A stretch of 41,412 bases of DNA from Roseateles_C aquae (GTDB lineage Bacteria; Pseudomonadota; Gammaproteobacteria; Burkholderiales; Burkholderiaceae_C), in contig NZ_JAVXZY010000015.1 in NCBI RefSeq assembly GCF_032337115.1, positions 1-41,412 of the forward strand, written 5' to 3'. Below, piece by piece: positions 1 through 8,367 of this stretch; the first letter of the stretch is position 1, and the number at the start of each line of letters is the position of its first letter. Position numbers and translations under genes: made by a program. The notes under the pieces are model-generated. The model was not told the origin of the DNA. It saw only the letters and a list, made by a program, of their open reading frames with translations, and did no database searches.

Positions 1-22
1 CCACAGTGAGACCTGCAAGTTC

Positions 23-56
23 AAAACCCCCGACTTCGTACGAAGCGGGGGTTTTT
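23..56. terminator. Bidirectional Rho-independent terminator
   Basis: A strong stem made of CCCCCG and CTTCG paired with CGAAG and CGGGGG, with one bulged A, is preceded by AAAA and followed by TTTTT. It therefore works as an intrinsic terminator on either strand. It lies 60 bases past the stop codon of the minus-strand MBL hydrolase gene and would end that transcript. On the plus strand it would end whatever gene enters from the left of the window. Confidence 0.9.
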
Positions 57-115
57 GCATTTGGGTTCACCGCGGAGAGCTGTGCCGAATGAGACCGATA
101 CAGCGCAACACTCGA

Positions 116-1030
116 CTAGGCAGCGATTCGGATCACTTCACCTTCGGCCTTCAATTGCCCGCCAGCCAGAAGTTGTTCAACCACTTGCTCGCTCCAGCTG
201 GCCAGGCTCTGCGCAGGTGCAAAAAAGCGCTTCCACATCGCTTGATGAACCGGCGTACTCATCTGCCAATGTTGCAAGGTATCGCGTGGCTGCCGCCGGT
301 GCTCCAGCATGTGAAACATCACCAGCGCCTTGGCCGCATGCTGGGCATGACGCTCGGGCTGTTGCTTGAAGAAGCTCAGACGCGAGCGTGCTTCGGCCAG
401 CGCCAGAGCAAGGCCGCTGAAGGGAGCGCCATGGCCGGGAATGACGACGGCCGGCTGCAGCGCTTCGATCAGATCCAGGCTCGCGGCGACGGCCTCAAAG
501 GCATGCTCGCCATCGAGTTCCGGAAAGACGATGCCGAAACCGTGCTCCCACAGCGCATCGCCGGCAATCAAGACGCCAGATTTCGGATCGAACATCAGCA
601 CAGCATCAGGATCATGACCTGGTGCGGCATGAATTTGCCATTCGCGCCCAGACTGTTGGTAAACCTCACCCGGCGTGAGCGCCGCGGTGGGTATGAACCT
701 GGGGCACTCTTGTCCGGTGGCCCGGTAGCTCAGGGCACTTTCGTCCCAGTCTTTCGCCGCCCAAAACTGGCCCGGTGGAATCCTGATGGGGCTTGAATAG
801 CGCTGCTGCAAGGCCGCATTGCCGCCGCAATGGTCGGAATGCAAATGGGTGTTGAGAATTTCGCGCGGCAGCTCTTCACCTAAGGCGCCCGCGATCAGCA
901 CCAGCGTTTGCGAAGCATGGCTGCAATAGCCGGTGTCAACAATCACCGGACCGCGAGCATCGCCGCGCAGCAATACGGTATTGGCTGACAGCCACCCGCG
1001 TTCAAGCACTTGAATATCGTCCGGCAGCAT
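116..1030 (-). CDS. MBL-fold metallo-hydrolase
   Basis: A 304-residue metallo-beta-lactamase-fold hydrolase. The zinc-binding signature THLHSDHCGG is present (His62, His64, Asp66, His67 counting from the ATG at 1030), followed by PGHD, AGDALW and PGHG, which supply the remaining His/Asp ligands of the family. There is no signal peptide, so it is probably cytoplasmic. Substrate is not predictable; glyoxalase II-like thioesterases and lactonases share the fold. An in-frame TTG at 1042 is an alternative start, and neither start has a good ribosome binding site. It begins 34 bases after the fadD-like gene on the same strand, so the two are probably cotranscribed, and a thioester substrate is plausible by inference. 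The transcript ends at the hairpin at 23-56. Confidence 0.88.
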   Translation of the reverse strand: MLPDDIQVLERGWLSANTVLLRGDARGPVIVDTGYCSHASQTLVLIAGALGEELPREILNTHLHSDHCGGNAALQQRYSSPIRIPPGQFWAAKDWDESALSYRATGQECPRFIPTAALTPGEVYQQSGREWQIHAAPGHDPDAVLMFDPKSGVLIAGDALWEHGFGIVFPELDGEHAFEAVAASLDLIEALQPAVVIPGHGAPFSGLALALAEARSRLSFFKQQPERHAQHAAKALVMFHMLEHRRQPRDTLQHWQMSTPVHQAMWKRFFAPAQSLASWSEQVVEQLLAGGQLKAEGEVIRIAA

Positions 1031-1063
1031 GTTCGGCGCCAAAGGCTCTGTCAGAGGCTCCGC

Positions 1064-2761
1064 TCAAGTTGAGCGCAACTCGCGCCGCAGTATCTTGCCG
1101 ACGTTGCTCTTGGGCAGTTCGTCGCGGAACTCGATATAGCGTGGCCGCTTGTAGGCGGTCAGCTGCGCGTGGCAGAACTGCGCGAGATCCTCTTCCGCCA
1201 GCGTGACATCCTTCTTCACCACATAGAGCTTCACCGCCTCGCCCGACTTGGCATCGGGAATGCCAACTGCCGCGCACTCGAGCACGCCCGGGTGCATATT
1301 GACCACCTGCTCGATCTCGGTCGGATAGACGTTGAAGCCAGAGACCAGAATCATGTCCTTCTTGCGGTCGACGATGCGCACATAGCCGGCTTGGTCCATC
1401 ACGCCAATGTCGCCGCTTTTGAAGAAGCCGTCGGGGTACATGACGTTGGCCGTCTCCTCCGGGCGGTTCCAGTAGCCGGCCATCACCTGAGGACCGCGGA
1501 TGCAGATTTCGCCGCGTTCGCCAATGGGCATGTCGCGGCCGTCGTCGTCGCGGATCGCAATCTCGGTGTTGGGTACCGGCAAGCCGATCGAGCCGGTGAA
1601 ATCATGCACGTCGAGCCGGTTGACCGTGGCCACCGGTGAAGTTTCCGACAAGCCATAGCCCTCCACGACCGGGCAGCCGGTGATCTTCAACCACTTCTCG
1701 GCAGTGGCCTGCTGGACGGCCATGCCGCCGCCGTTGGAAATCACCAGCTCCGAGAAATCCAGTCGCGCGAAGGCGGCCTCGTTGGCCAAGGCATTGAAGA
1801 GCGTGTTCACCGCTGGGAACATATGGACGCGGTAGCGCTGCAAGGTGCTGATGAAGCCGGGGATGTCACGCGGATTGGTGATCAGCAGGTTCTTCATGCC
1901 CAGCCGGGCGCCGAGCATGTAGCAGGCCGTCAGCGCAAAGATGTGATACAGCGGCAGCGCGCAAACGGTGGTCATCTGCTTGTTGCCGATCTTGGCCAGC
2001 ATCGGCGCGAACCAAGCCTCGCTTTGCAGAATATTGGCCACGACATTGCGGTGCAAGAGCATGGCGCCCTTGCTCAGCCCCGTGGTGCCGCCGGTGTACT
2101 GCAGAAACGCGAGGTCGTCCGGCCCGAGGTCGACCGGCGCCAGTCGCATGGACTGCCCCTGACGCAGCGCCTCGTTGAAGCGCAGCACGCTGCGATCTGG
2201 CCCCAGCGGGAGACGGAATTCAGGCACCAGCTTGCGGACATGGCGAACAACGAAATTGACCAGCGGGCCTCGCCACCAGTTCAGCAAATCACCCAGCGAG
2301 GCCAGCACCACATGGCGCACCGGCGTGTTGGCAATGACATCTTCCAGCGTGCAGGCAAAGTTCTCCAGCACGATGATGGCTTCGGCACCGGAATCCTTGA
2401 GCTGATGCTCCAACTCGCGTGGCGTGTACAAGGGGTTGACGTTGACCACCACAAAGCCGGCCCGCAGGATGGCCGCGATCGCCACCATGTACTGCAGCAC
2501 ATTGGGCATCATGATGGCGACACGCGCCCCGCGCTGCAGCCCCTGAGCTTGCAGCCAGGCGCCTAGCGCAGCGGACATCTCATCGATCTGCCGGTAGCTG
2601 ATCGGCTGATCCATGCAGACGGCGGCTTCGCGATCGGCGTACTTGCGGAAGGCCTCTTCCAGCAGGGCCACCAGCGAGCGGTAGCTATCGACCGGCACCT
2701 GCGCCGGCACCGTGTCGGGGTAACTCTTCAACCAGGGTTTGTCGGCAAGAACAGCAGCCAT
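1064..2761 (-). CDS. fadD: Long-chain fatty-acid--CoA ligase, FadD type
   Basis: A 565-residue member of the ANL adenylate-forming family, the usual length for FadD. It activates fatty acids with ATP and CoA to acyl-CoA for beta-oxidation. Visible motifs in order: the phosphate-binding loop YTGGTTGLSKGA (about 222-233), GYGLSETSP (about 368-376), the SGD adenylate-binding segment, the hinge DRKKDMILVSGFNVYP and the C-terminal catalytic lysine in KSNVGKILRREL. All core residues are intact, so it should be active. It is followed closely by the MBL hydrolase gene and preceded, 54 bases upstream, by a conserved hypothetical gene on the same strand. The family and activity are secure; chain-length preference cannot be read from sequence. 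Confidence 0.95.
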   Translation of the reverse strand: MAAVLADKPWLKSYPDTVPAQVPVDSYRSLVALLEEAFRKYADREAAVCMDQPISYRQIDEMSAALGAWLQAQGLQRGARVAIMMPNVLQYMVAIAAILRAGFVVVNVNPLYTPRELEHQLKDSGAEAIIVLENFACTLEDVIANTPVRHVVLASLGDLLNWWRGPLVNFVVRHVRKLVPEFRLPLGPDRSVLRFNEALRQGQSMRLAPVDLGPDDLAFLQYTGGTTGLSKGAMLLHRNVVANILQSEAWFAPMLAKIGNKQMTTVCALPLYHIFALTACYMLGARLGMKNLLITNPRDIPGFISTLQRYRVHMFPAVNTLFNALANEAAFARLDFSELVISNGGGMAVQQATAEKWLKITGCPVVEGYGLSETSPVATVNRLDVHDFTGSIGLPVPNTEIAIRDDDGRDMPIGERGEICIRGPQVMAGYWNRPEETANVMYPDGFFKSGDIGVMDQAGYVRIVDRKKDMILVSGFNVYPTEIEQVVNMHPGVLECAAVGIPDAKSGEAVKLYVVKKDVTLAEEDLAQFCHAQLTAYKRPRYIEFRDELPKSNVGKILRRELRST

Positions 2762-2815
2762 GAGAGTCCAGCGGGTCAGGGGACTTTCATGGTCGGCGCT
2801 GCAGCCGCCTCAGGG

Positions 2816-3535
2816 CTAGGGGAGTTGCCCTAGGAGTTCGTCACCTGGGGGACATGTGGTGATGCAATCCGGCTGTGCGGCGAACAGCGCTGCGGCCAAT
2901 CGCTCCTCACGCGACTTCACCGTCGCAAGAAACTCGCGCGCGCCCGCCATCGCCTTGAAGGTGTCGAAGCCGGTTTCTAGGAAGTGCTGCAGGGCCGACA
3001 GGCCTGCGGCTTGCGCTGGCCCACGCATCATCCGCAAGGCTTGGCGCAGCAACGGTTTGCGGGTGAAGGCATCCAGCTGTTCGCCCACCTGCAGGGTCAG
3101 CTCGATCTGCCGCTGGCGCAGCGCCGGCTGGCCGACCTGCTGCCAGGCTCGCACATAGAGCGTCGCGTTCAGGGTCTCGCTGTTCAGCGCGGCGCCCATC
3201 TGGCCGTCCAGCATTTCGGAGATGGCATGCAGCTCGGCGAGCCAGCGCACGGTTCGTACGACATCTTGGGGAAAGAGCTTGACCAGCGCCGGCACCACGC
3301 GAGCAAACTGCGCATCGCGTTGCGAGAAGTCATCCGGCCCATACAGCTCGTTCAAAAAGAAACCGGCGGCCTGGCCGTAGCGCGGGCTGGCCAGCAGATC
3401 GGCGTAGCTGCGCGAGAAGCGTTGCTGCTGATAGCGCTTCAGCGCCAGCACGCGAGCCTGCAGGGAGGCGTCGGCAGCGCGGCGGCTGCGCTCGGTCTCG
3501 ACCTGCTGAAGGAATTGCAAGATCTGCTGGTCCAT
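2816..3535 (-). CDS. Conserved hypothetical protein (FFLNELYGP family)
   Basis: A 239-residue soluble, helix-rich protein with no signal peptide or membrane segment. A conserved-looking stretch near residues 58-75 contains FFLNELYGPDDFSQRD. I know this pattern from uncharacterised betaproteobacterial proteins but not a function. It lies directly upstream of and on the same strand as fadD (54-base gap), so it may share the transcript. The ATG at 3535 is the first good start. I do not assign a role. Confidence 0.75.
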   Translation of the reverse strand: MDQQILQFLQQVETERSRRAADASLQARVLALKRYQQQRFSRSYADLLASPRYGQAAGFFLNELYGPDDFSQRDAQFARVVPALVKLFPQDVVRTVRWLAELHAISEMLDGQMGAALNSETLNATLYVRAWQQVGQPALRQRQIELTLQVGEQLDAFTRKPLLRQALRMMRGPAQAAGLSALQHFLETGFDTFKAMAGAREFLATVKSREERLAAALFAAQPDCITTCPPGDELLGQLP

Positions 3536-3676
3536 GGCGAATGAAGTGAACCCTCCAGATTCTGCCCGCAGCCGCCCCCTACACTGGGCTGGCAGCTGGA
3601 GACGCCTGCCTAAATCGCCTGAACAGGCTGATCTTGAGCTAAGTGCCCCTCATGGAACACCGACGATGAATGCCTC

Positions 3677-4606
3677 ATGAATGCGATCTGGCAGCGCGCA
3701 TTGCTGCTCCTGCGCTTGTTGCTGGCGCTGGTCGTCGGCGTCGTGGTCTGGCAGGCCGATGGGCTTCTGCCAGCCCTCGCCTGGGCCGCCTTGCTGTTCT
3801 GGTTCTGGGTCCCGCCGCTGATGCTGGGAACGCTGATGCTTAGAGGCCTGGCGCCAGGGCGAACAACGCCGCGCCCCGCATGGCTGGCTTTGCTGGGCGC
3901 CGCGCTGCACGAGGCCTGGGTCTGTGAGTGGGTGTTCAGTTGGCGCCAGCCCTGGGCTGCATCCACGGAGCCGGACTGGCTGCCCGCGCAGAGCCGTGCG
4001 CGAGGCGTGCTCCTGCTGCATGGCTTCTGCTGCAACCGCGGCTTATGGAATCGCTGGTTGAGTCGGCTGCGCCAACGCGGCCACCCGGTCATGGCCTTGA
4101 CGTTGGAGCCGGCCTTTGGCTCGATAGACCGCTATGCGCCCGCGATCGATCAGGCGATTGCTGCCTTGACGCACAGCGCCGGTGGACTCGCGCCTGTGGT
4201 GGTGGCGCACAGCATGGGCGGCCTGGCGATACGGGCTTGGTGGCGCTACGCACAGCAGCGCAGCAGCGGCACTCATGTGGCTCGCGTCATCACCCTGGGA
4301 ACGCCGCACCAGGGCACCTTGACCGCAGAGCTGGCCTTGGCTCGCAATGCCCGTGAGATGCGCCGGCAGTCCGCCTGGTTGAAGCAGTTGGCCGCTGACG
4401 AGCAGAGCCGGGCTGAAGCAATGGCAGCGCAGTTCGAGTGCTATTACAGCCACGCCGACCAGGTCGTCTGCCCCGCCGAGACGGCGCTATTGCCTGGCGC
4501 CGCAGCGCACCATCTGCCCGCCTGCGGCCATCTGGCGCTGCTCGAACGGCCGGAGCCCTGGGCGGCTTTGTTGGCGGCGCTGAATGAAAAAAGCGCCCCC
4601 ACCTGA
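3677..4606 (+). CDS. Membrane-anchored alpha/beta hydrolase (lipase/esterase-like)
   Basis: A 309-residue protein with two hydrophobic N-terminal segments (about residues 5-25 and 30-55), then an alpha/beta-hydrolase domain. The oxyanion-hole motif LLLHGFCCNRGLW comes before the nucleophile elbow AHSMGG. A C-terminal ACGHLALLERPEPW supplies the catalytic histidine, and an acidic residue in the HADQVVCPAE region may complete the triad. The GTPHQGT segment after the elbow is typical of class I/II bacterial lipases and PGAP1-like esterases. It probably acts at the inner membrane on a lipid or ester. A tiny reading frame (ATG AAT GCC TCA TGA, from 3666) overlaps the start codon. The 3' end runs into the minus-strand terminator of hpd. 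Confidence 0.87.
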   Translation: MNAIWQRALLLLRLLLALVVGVVVWQADGLLPALAWAALLFWFWVPPLMLGTLMLRGLAPGRTTPRPAWLALLGAALHEAWVCEWVFSWRQPWAASTEPDWLPAQSRARGVLLLHGFCCNRGLWNRWLSRLRQRGHPVMALTLEPAFGSIDRYAPAIDQAIAALTHSAGGLAPVVVAHSMGGLAIRAWWRYAQQRSSGTHVARVITLGTPHQGTLTAELALARNAREMRRQSAWLKQLAADEQSRAEAMAAQFECYYSHADQVVCPAETALLPGAAAHHLPACGHLALLERPEPWAALLAALNEKSAPT

Positions 4607-4621
4607 GCGGTAGAGGCGCTT
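4587..4621 (-). terminator. Terminator of hpd
   Basis: On the minus strand AAGCGCC pairs with GGCGCTT across a 17-base loop and is followed by a T run (A run at 4587-4592 on the plus strand). It sits about 43 bases beyond the hpd stop codon and overlaps the last codons of the convergent hydrolase gene. Confidence 0.7.
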
Positions 4622-4663
4622 GATCACGCGGGCCGTGGTCGTGCAGACCTTGACCCAGCAGTC

Positions 4664-5785
4664 TTACTCGGCCTTCAGCACGCCGCGGCGGATCTGGTCG
4701 AGTTCGATGCTTTCGAACAAGGCCTTGAAGTTGCCTTCGCCGAAGCCTTCGTTGCCCTTGCGCTGGATGATCTCGAAGAAGATCGGTCCGATCACTTCCT
4801 TGGTGAAGATCTGCAGCAGCAATTCGTTCGGCGCGTCCAGGTGAGCGGCGCCGTCGATCAGGATGCGCAGGCGGCGCAGTTCCTCGACCGGCTCGCCATG
4901 GCCAGGCAGGCGCTTGTCGATCAGGTCGAAGTAGGTGTTGATCGTGTCCTGGAACACAACGCCGGTGCCCTTCATGCCTTCGACGGTGCCGTAGATGTTG
5001 TCGGTGCCCAGCGCCACGTGCTGGATGCCTTCACCGTGATAGAGGTCCAGGTACTCGGCGATCTGGCTCTTGTCGTCGCTGCTCTCGTTGATCGGGATGC
5101 GGATCTTGCCGCAGGGGCTGGTCATGGCCTTGGACTTCAGGCCGGTCAGCTTGCCTTCGATGTCGAAGTAGCGCACTTCGCGGAAGTTGAACAGGCGCTC
5201 GTAGAAATCCGCCCATTCCTTCATGCGACCGCGGAAGACGTTGTGCGTCAGGTGGTCGATATAGGTCAGGCCATGGCCGACCGGGTTGGACTCCACCGGC
5301 TTGCCTTCGGCATCCAGCAGCGGCACGAAGTCGACGTCGTAGATGCTGATATTGCCGATGGCGCCGGCCGGGGCGCCGTCCTTGCCTTGCCAGCGGTCAA
5401 CGAAATAGATCAGCGAATCGCCAATGCCCTTGATCGCCGGGATGTTCAGCTCCATCGGGCCGGCCTTGTTGTCAAAGCCCCAGGCGCCGAGTTCCAGCGC
5501 GCGTTGGTAGGCGTAGGCGGCATCCTTGACGCGGAAGGCGATGGCGCAGATCGACGGGCCATGCAGACGCGCAAAGCGCTGGGCGAACGAGTCGGTCTCG
5601 GCATTGATGATGAAGTTCACGCCGCCCTGGCGGTACAGCGTGACGTTCTTCTGGCGATGCTTGGCCACCGCGGTGAAACCCATGGTTTCGAACAGCTGGC
5701 CCAGTGCCGCTGGATCGGGGGCGGCGAATTCGATGAATTCAAAACCGTCGGTGCCCATCGGGTTGTCCCAGGGGGTAAAGCTCAT
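4664..5785 (-). CDS. hpd: 4-hydroxyphenylpyruvate dioxygenase
   Basis: A 373-residue VOC-fold Fe(II) enzyme that converts 4-hydroxyphenylpyruvate to homogentisate, the second step of tyrosine catabolism. The iron facial triad is visible: His178 in YIDHLTHNV, His256 in GIQHVALG and Glu338 in FFEIIQRKG. The C-terminal GFGEGNFKALFESIE is the lid segment that closes the active site. Length and residues match bacterial HppD closely. The ATG at 5785 is preceded by GGAG at a proper distance. The gene is divergent from an Lrp/AsnC-type regulator and shares a 123-base intergenic region carrying two palindromes, so control by that regulator is likely. No homogentisate dioxygenase or fumarylacetoacetase gene lies in the window. 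Confidence 0.97.
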   Translation of the reverse strand: MSFTPWDNPMGTDGFEFIEFAAPDPAALGQLFETMGFTAVAKHRQKNVTLYRQGGVNFIINAETDSFAQRFARLHGPSICAIAFRVKDAAYAYQRALELGAWGFDNKAGPMELNIPAIKGIGDSLIYFVDRWQGKDGAPAGAIGNISIYDVDFVPLLDAEGKPVESNPVGHGLTYIDHLTHNVFRGRMKEWADFYERLFNFREVRYFDIEGKLTGLKSKAMTSPCGKIRIPINESSDDKSQIAEYLDLYHGEGIQHVALGTDNIYGTVEGMKGTGVVFQDTINTYFDLIDKRLPGHGEPVEELRRLRILIDGAAHLDAPNELLLQIFTKEVIGPIFFEIIQRKGNEGFGEGNFKALFESIELDQIRRGVLKAE

Positions 5786-5842
5786 ACCTGTCTCCGGAAA
5801 AGGAAGTCTTGCGATAGCTCAACACTGTAGAAGGACGGGCCC

Positions 5843-5896
5843 GCAGGATTCATGCGATCTCTGGCGTGACATGGCTCAAGCGCGCAGGATTCCTGC
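5843..5896. promoter_or_regulatory. Paired palindromes, candidate Lrp-type operator
   Basis: Two 13-bp sites lie in the hpd/lrp intergenic region: GCAGGATTCATGC at 5843-5855 and GCAGGATTCCTGC at 5884-5896. They differ at one base; the second is a perfect palindrome around a central T. They are 41 bp apart start to start, close to four helical turns, the arrangement expected for cooperative binding by an octameric Lrp-family protein. The second site ends 12 bases before the regulator's start codon, which would suit autoregulation. Binding is inferred; the repeats are directly visible. Confidence 0.7.
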
Positions 5897-5908
5897 AAGA
5901 ATGGCGGC

Positions 5909-6391
5909 ATGGACGGTTCAACACAGCTTGATGTCATCGATAGACGCATCTTGAGGGCGCTGCAGGCCGATGGCCGCGTGACTTATGACGCACTCGCGGC
6001 CCAGGTCAATCTGTCGGCATCGGCGGTGCTCAGGCGCGTCAAGCGCTTGGAGGAGAGCGGCGTCATCGCCGCCTATGTGGCGCTGGTGCGGCCGGAGAAG
6101 GTGGGTCTGGGGCTGACGGCCTATATCAATGTGCGGCTGGAAAAGCACACCGAGTCGCACAAGCGCAACCCGATGGACCTGTTTCGCGCCGCCGTACAGA
6201 CCTGGCCCGAGGTGGTGGAGTGTGCGGCGCTGACCGGCGAAATGGACTATGTGCTGCGCGTGCTGGTCGAGGACATGGCGCATTACTCGCGCTTCATCAC
6301 CGAGACCCTGCTCAAGCACCCCAGCGTGCAGGATTGCAAGACCAGCTTTGTGCTGGAGCGGCTGAAGAACACGACGGCCGTGCCGGTGTGA
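5909..6391 (+). CDS. Lrp/AsnC-family transcriptional regulator
   Basis: A 160-residue protein with the two-part Lrp/AsnC layout. The N-terminal winged helix (about 5-55) includes DRRILRALQADGRVTYDALAA and the recognition region SASAVLRRVKRLEESG. A C-terminal RAM/AsnC effector domain (about 70-150) includes the ALTGEMDYVLRVL motif that shapes the ligand pocket. These proteins sense amino acids. Its divergent position beside hpd suggests control of tyrosine or phenylalanine breakdown, with an aromatic amino acid or keto acid as effector by inference. The ATG at 5909 starts right at the DNA-binding domain, and its ribosome binding site is weak. Confidence 0.93.
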   Translation: MDGSTQLDVIDRRILRALQADGRVTYDALAAQVNLSASAVLRRVKRLEESGVIAAYVALVRPEKVGLGLTAYINVRLEKHTESHKRNPMDLFRAAVQTWPEVVECAALTGEMDYVLRVLVEDMAHYSRFITETLLKHPSVQDCKTSFVLERLKNTTAVPV

Positions 6392-6447
6392 GTGCCTTCA
6401 TGGCGCGTTCTCGGCGCGCTCCGGCATGGAAACGGCGCCGTCGAGAT

Positions 6448-7308
6448 TCAGCGACCGCTGTCCAGATCCTGAACCAGGATCAGCGTGTGTTCGGCGCTCA
6501 GGTTCAGCAGGGCGCCGATGTCCTGCAGATCGTCGGGCACGGCCGGGTTGCCCCAGCTGTCCGCCGTGTGGCGGGCAAGCCGTACGGCCAGCCGCACGCT
6601 TTGCACCTGGGGATCGTTGCCCCGCTTGTCGTCGGTGATGTGGGTCAGCAACTCGGGCAGGCGCCAGGCTTTCATCAGCGACTGTTCGAGATCACCGAGC
6701 TCGATATTGAGCACCGCCCGCTGTGCCACGGTGCTGCGCAGATTGGGGTCGACCCGCTGCGCATGCTGGATGCGCAGCGCCAGCTGCGGCGCATAGCACC
6801 ACAGCAGCATCTCGGCGAAGTCATGCAGCAGTGCGGCGCTGTGAAGCACCTCGGCATCGGGGTCGGTGCGGTGAACGGCAAAGCCCAGCGCAAACCGCGC
6901 CGCGCGTTCGGCGCGGCGCAGCACACGCTGCAGTCCGCCAAAAGCCTCGGGTTGGTCGCCCAAGCGCTGCTCAATCGTCGGCTGCGGGCCAAAGGCATTG
7001 AAGAAGGGCGTGATGCCCAAGAGCACCAGCGCCGCCGTCACCGTCTCGGCATCGGCCAGCAGACGACTCGATCGCTGCGACGACGCAAAGCTGAGCACTT
7101 TCAGCGTCATCAACGGATCGCTGGCCACAGCCTCGCCGATCACATGCGCATCCACCGCGTCCTCATTGGCGCGCCATTCCTCAAGCAAGGCCGCGCTCGA
7201 AGCCAGCACCGGAATCTCCGCGTCGCGGAAATACGCGGTCCAGCGGCTCAGGTCGGGCAGGGCCTGGGTCAAGGGCGCATGGGCATGGGGCGCAGACATG
7301 GGCGGCAT
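6448..7308 (-). CDS. HDOD-domain protein
   Basis: A 286-residue protein with an HDOD domain, the degenerate HD-type helical domain found in bacterial signalling proteins. Visible features are the N-terminal helices with IGEAVASDPLMTLKVLSFA, the VTAALVLLGI turn and LHSAALLHDFAEMLLW in place of the HD metal centre. There is no GGDEF, EAL or kinase domain attached. HDOD proteins are generally regulators without catalytic activity, so no enzyme function is proposed. The start at 7308 lacks a clear ribosome binding site and lies inside a possible upstream small ORF, so translation may depend on coupling. Confidence 0.85.
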   Translation of the reverse strand: MPPMSAPHAHAPLTQALPDLSRWTAYFRDAEIPVLASSAALLEEWRANEDAVDAHVIGEAVASDPLMTLKVLSFASSQRSSRLLADAETVTAALVLLGITPFFNAFGPQPTIEQRLGDQPEAFGGLQRVLRRAERAARFALGFAVHRTDPDAEVLHSAALLHDFAEMLLWCYAPQLALRIQHAQRVDPNLRSTVAQRAVLNIELGDLEQSLMKAWRLPELLTHITDDKRGNDPQVQSVRLAVRLARHTADSWGNPAVPDDLQDIGALLNLSAEHTLILVQDLDSGR

Positions 7309-7411
7309 GGCAGGGGCGGGTTTCTGGTTCTTCAGTTATCGGCATCGCCGCGCCGAGCTTGAGCCCCAGGCCCAGCACGGCGATGCAGCCCCAGAGTGGC
7401 GCCGATTTCAT
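7181..7411 (-). CDS. Possible small hydrophobic ORF overlapping the HDOD gene
   Basis: A 76-codon frame whose ATG overlaps the stop of the preceding small gene as ATGA. It then runs 128 bases into the HDOD gene in another frame. The first 25 residues (MKSAPLWGCIAVLGLGLKLGA) look like a signal peptide or single membrane segment, while the rest, rich in Pro, Cys and Arg, looks like out-of-frame reading of the HDOD gene. It may be a short membrane peptide whose translation couples to the HDOD gene, or simply a chance frame. Confidence 0.25.
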   Translation of the reverse strand: MKSAPLWGCIAVLGLGLKLGAAMPITEEPETRPCHAAHVCAPCPCALDPGPARPEPLDRVFPRRGDSGAGFERGLA

Positions 7412-7644
7412 CGCAGGCCGCGCAGCTGCGCCTGCGCATCACGTCGCGCTTTCGGCAAGTGCCAGGCGCCTTCCGGCGCGCAGGATTCCAGGCCACGCTC
7501 TGCGCCGGCCTGGGCGCGGCGAGGTGCCAGCGCGCGGCCGAGAGCCCGCTTGAGTCTGCGCTTCAGCGCCAGCAGGCGCCGCCGCCAGGCTTGGTCAACG
7601 GCCGCTTCATCACCTGGGCCGCGCAATTCATCGAATCTCAACAT
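7408..7644 (-). CDS. Small basic hypothetical protein
   Basis: A 78-residue protein rich in Arg and Ala. It opens with an acidic segment (FDELRGPGDEAAVD) followed by a strongly basic amphipathic helix of the type RRRLLALKRRLKRAL. A ribosome binding site GGGAG stands a short distance before the ATG at 7644. It follows another small basic gene by 36 bases and overlaps the next frame by ATGA. I do not recognise the family. The real ribosome binding site and operon-like spacing are the main support. Confidence 0.5.
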   Translation of the reverse strand: MLRFDELRGPGDEAAVDQAWRRRLLALKRRLKRALGRALAPRRAQAGAERGLESCAPEGAWHLPKARRDAQAQLRGLR

Positions 7645-7680
7645 CGTCGTTCTCCCACAGGGCCGCTCGGGCCCGTCTGT

Positions 7681-7863
7681 TCATGGGCTGCGTTCAAGCC
7701 TGTCCAGGCTTTGCAGCTGCTGTTCGAGCTCACGCCGTTGGGCGTGGCGTTGGTTGCCGCCCTGATGGCGACCTGACTTGCGCATCAAGCTGGGCGCAAC
7801 CAGCGGATTGCGCGGTTTGAGCAGGCCACGGTTCTGGGCGCGGGGCGCGGTGTACTGAGGCAT
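7681..7863 (-). CDS. Small basic hypothetical protein
   Basis: A 60-residue basic protein starting at the ATG at 7863, which has a strong AAGGAG ribosome binding site eight bases upstream; an upstream in-frame start at 7932 has none. The C-terminal half (SGRHQGGNQRHAQRRELEQQL) is rich in Arg, His and Gln and may form a coiled or nucleic-acid-binding helix. It is the first gene of a probable minus-strand run that continues through a second small gene to the HDOD gene. The family is unknown to me. Confidence 0.5.
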   Translation of the reverse strand: MPQYTAPRAQNRGLLKPRNPLVAPSLMRKSGRHQGGNQRHAQRRELEQQLQSLDRLERSP

Positions 7864-8201
7864 GAGAACTCCTTGGCAAGCAGGGCTTGCAGCGTTTCGG
7901 GCATGCGGCGGCGCCACTGGGGCACGGGCCACGGTGATAAAGGTTTTTCAATCAGCCATGCAGCGGCTGAACCTGGGCCAAAAGCTCAGGCGAGACGGGG
8001 ACGGTGGCAGCGCCGGCACGGGGCAGGCGCTTGAGTCAAGGGCAAGAGAGCGGGCGCGCTGTTTGGCGATGTCGCCGCTTGGACCGTGAACAAGGGTGGG
8101 CTGGGTTCAAGCCGTCTTGTCGGGCTGGCGGCGGTCGCTGGCGACCGGTTGAAGCTGGGCATCCCGGAGAAGGGGCCTCACCACAGTGAACCAGGCTGTG
8201 G

Positions 8202-8262
8202 CTTGCGCAAATGATAAACGATTGATTATCTTGTGCAAGTACTTTTTATCATTGACGATAAA
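8202..8262. promoter_or_regulatory. AT-rich nested palindromes, candidate operator
   Basis: In an otherwise GC-rich region, CTTGCGCAA at 8202-8210 pairs with TTGTGCAAG at 8231-8239 (8 of 9). Inside it GATAA at 8213-8217 pairs with TTATC at 8226-8230. Directly beside it TTTATC-ATTGAC-GATAAA at 8245-8262 is a perfect 6-6-6 palindrome. A related ATGATAAA sequence lies just upstream of the HTH gene start (9201-9208). This may be a regulator binding cluster; which gene it serves is unclear. Confidence 0.4.
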
Positions 8263-8367
8263 CAAATTCAGCGCACGGCAAAGCCGCACAGCTCGGCCCA
8301 GGGAGGGGCCGGCGTCTTGCAAGGCTCATTGCGCGCAAACTTTTGATGCCCCGAAAGCCAGGCAAAC

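Noticed and set aside
8107..8322. Minus-strand 71-codon frame across the AT-rich block
   Set aside because: No ribosome binding site and no family resemblance; its AT-rich core is better explained by the palindromes.
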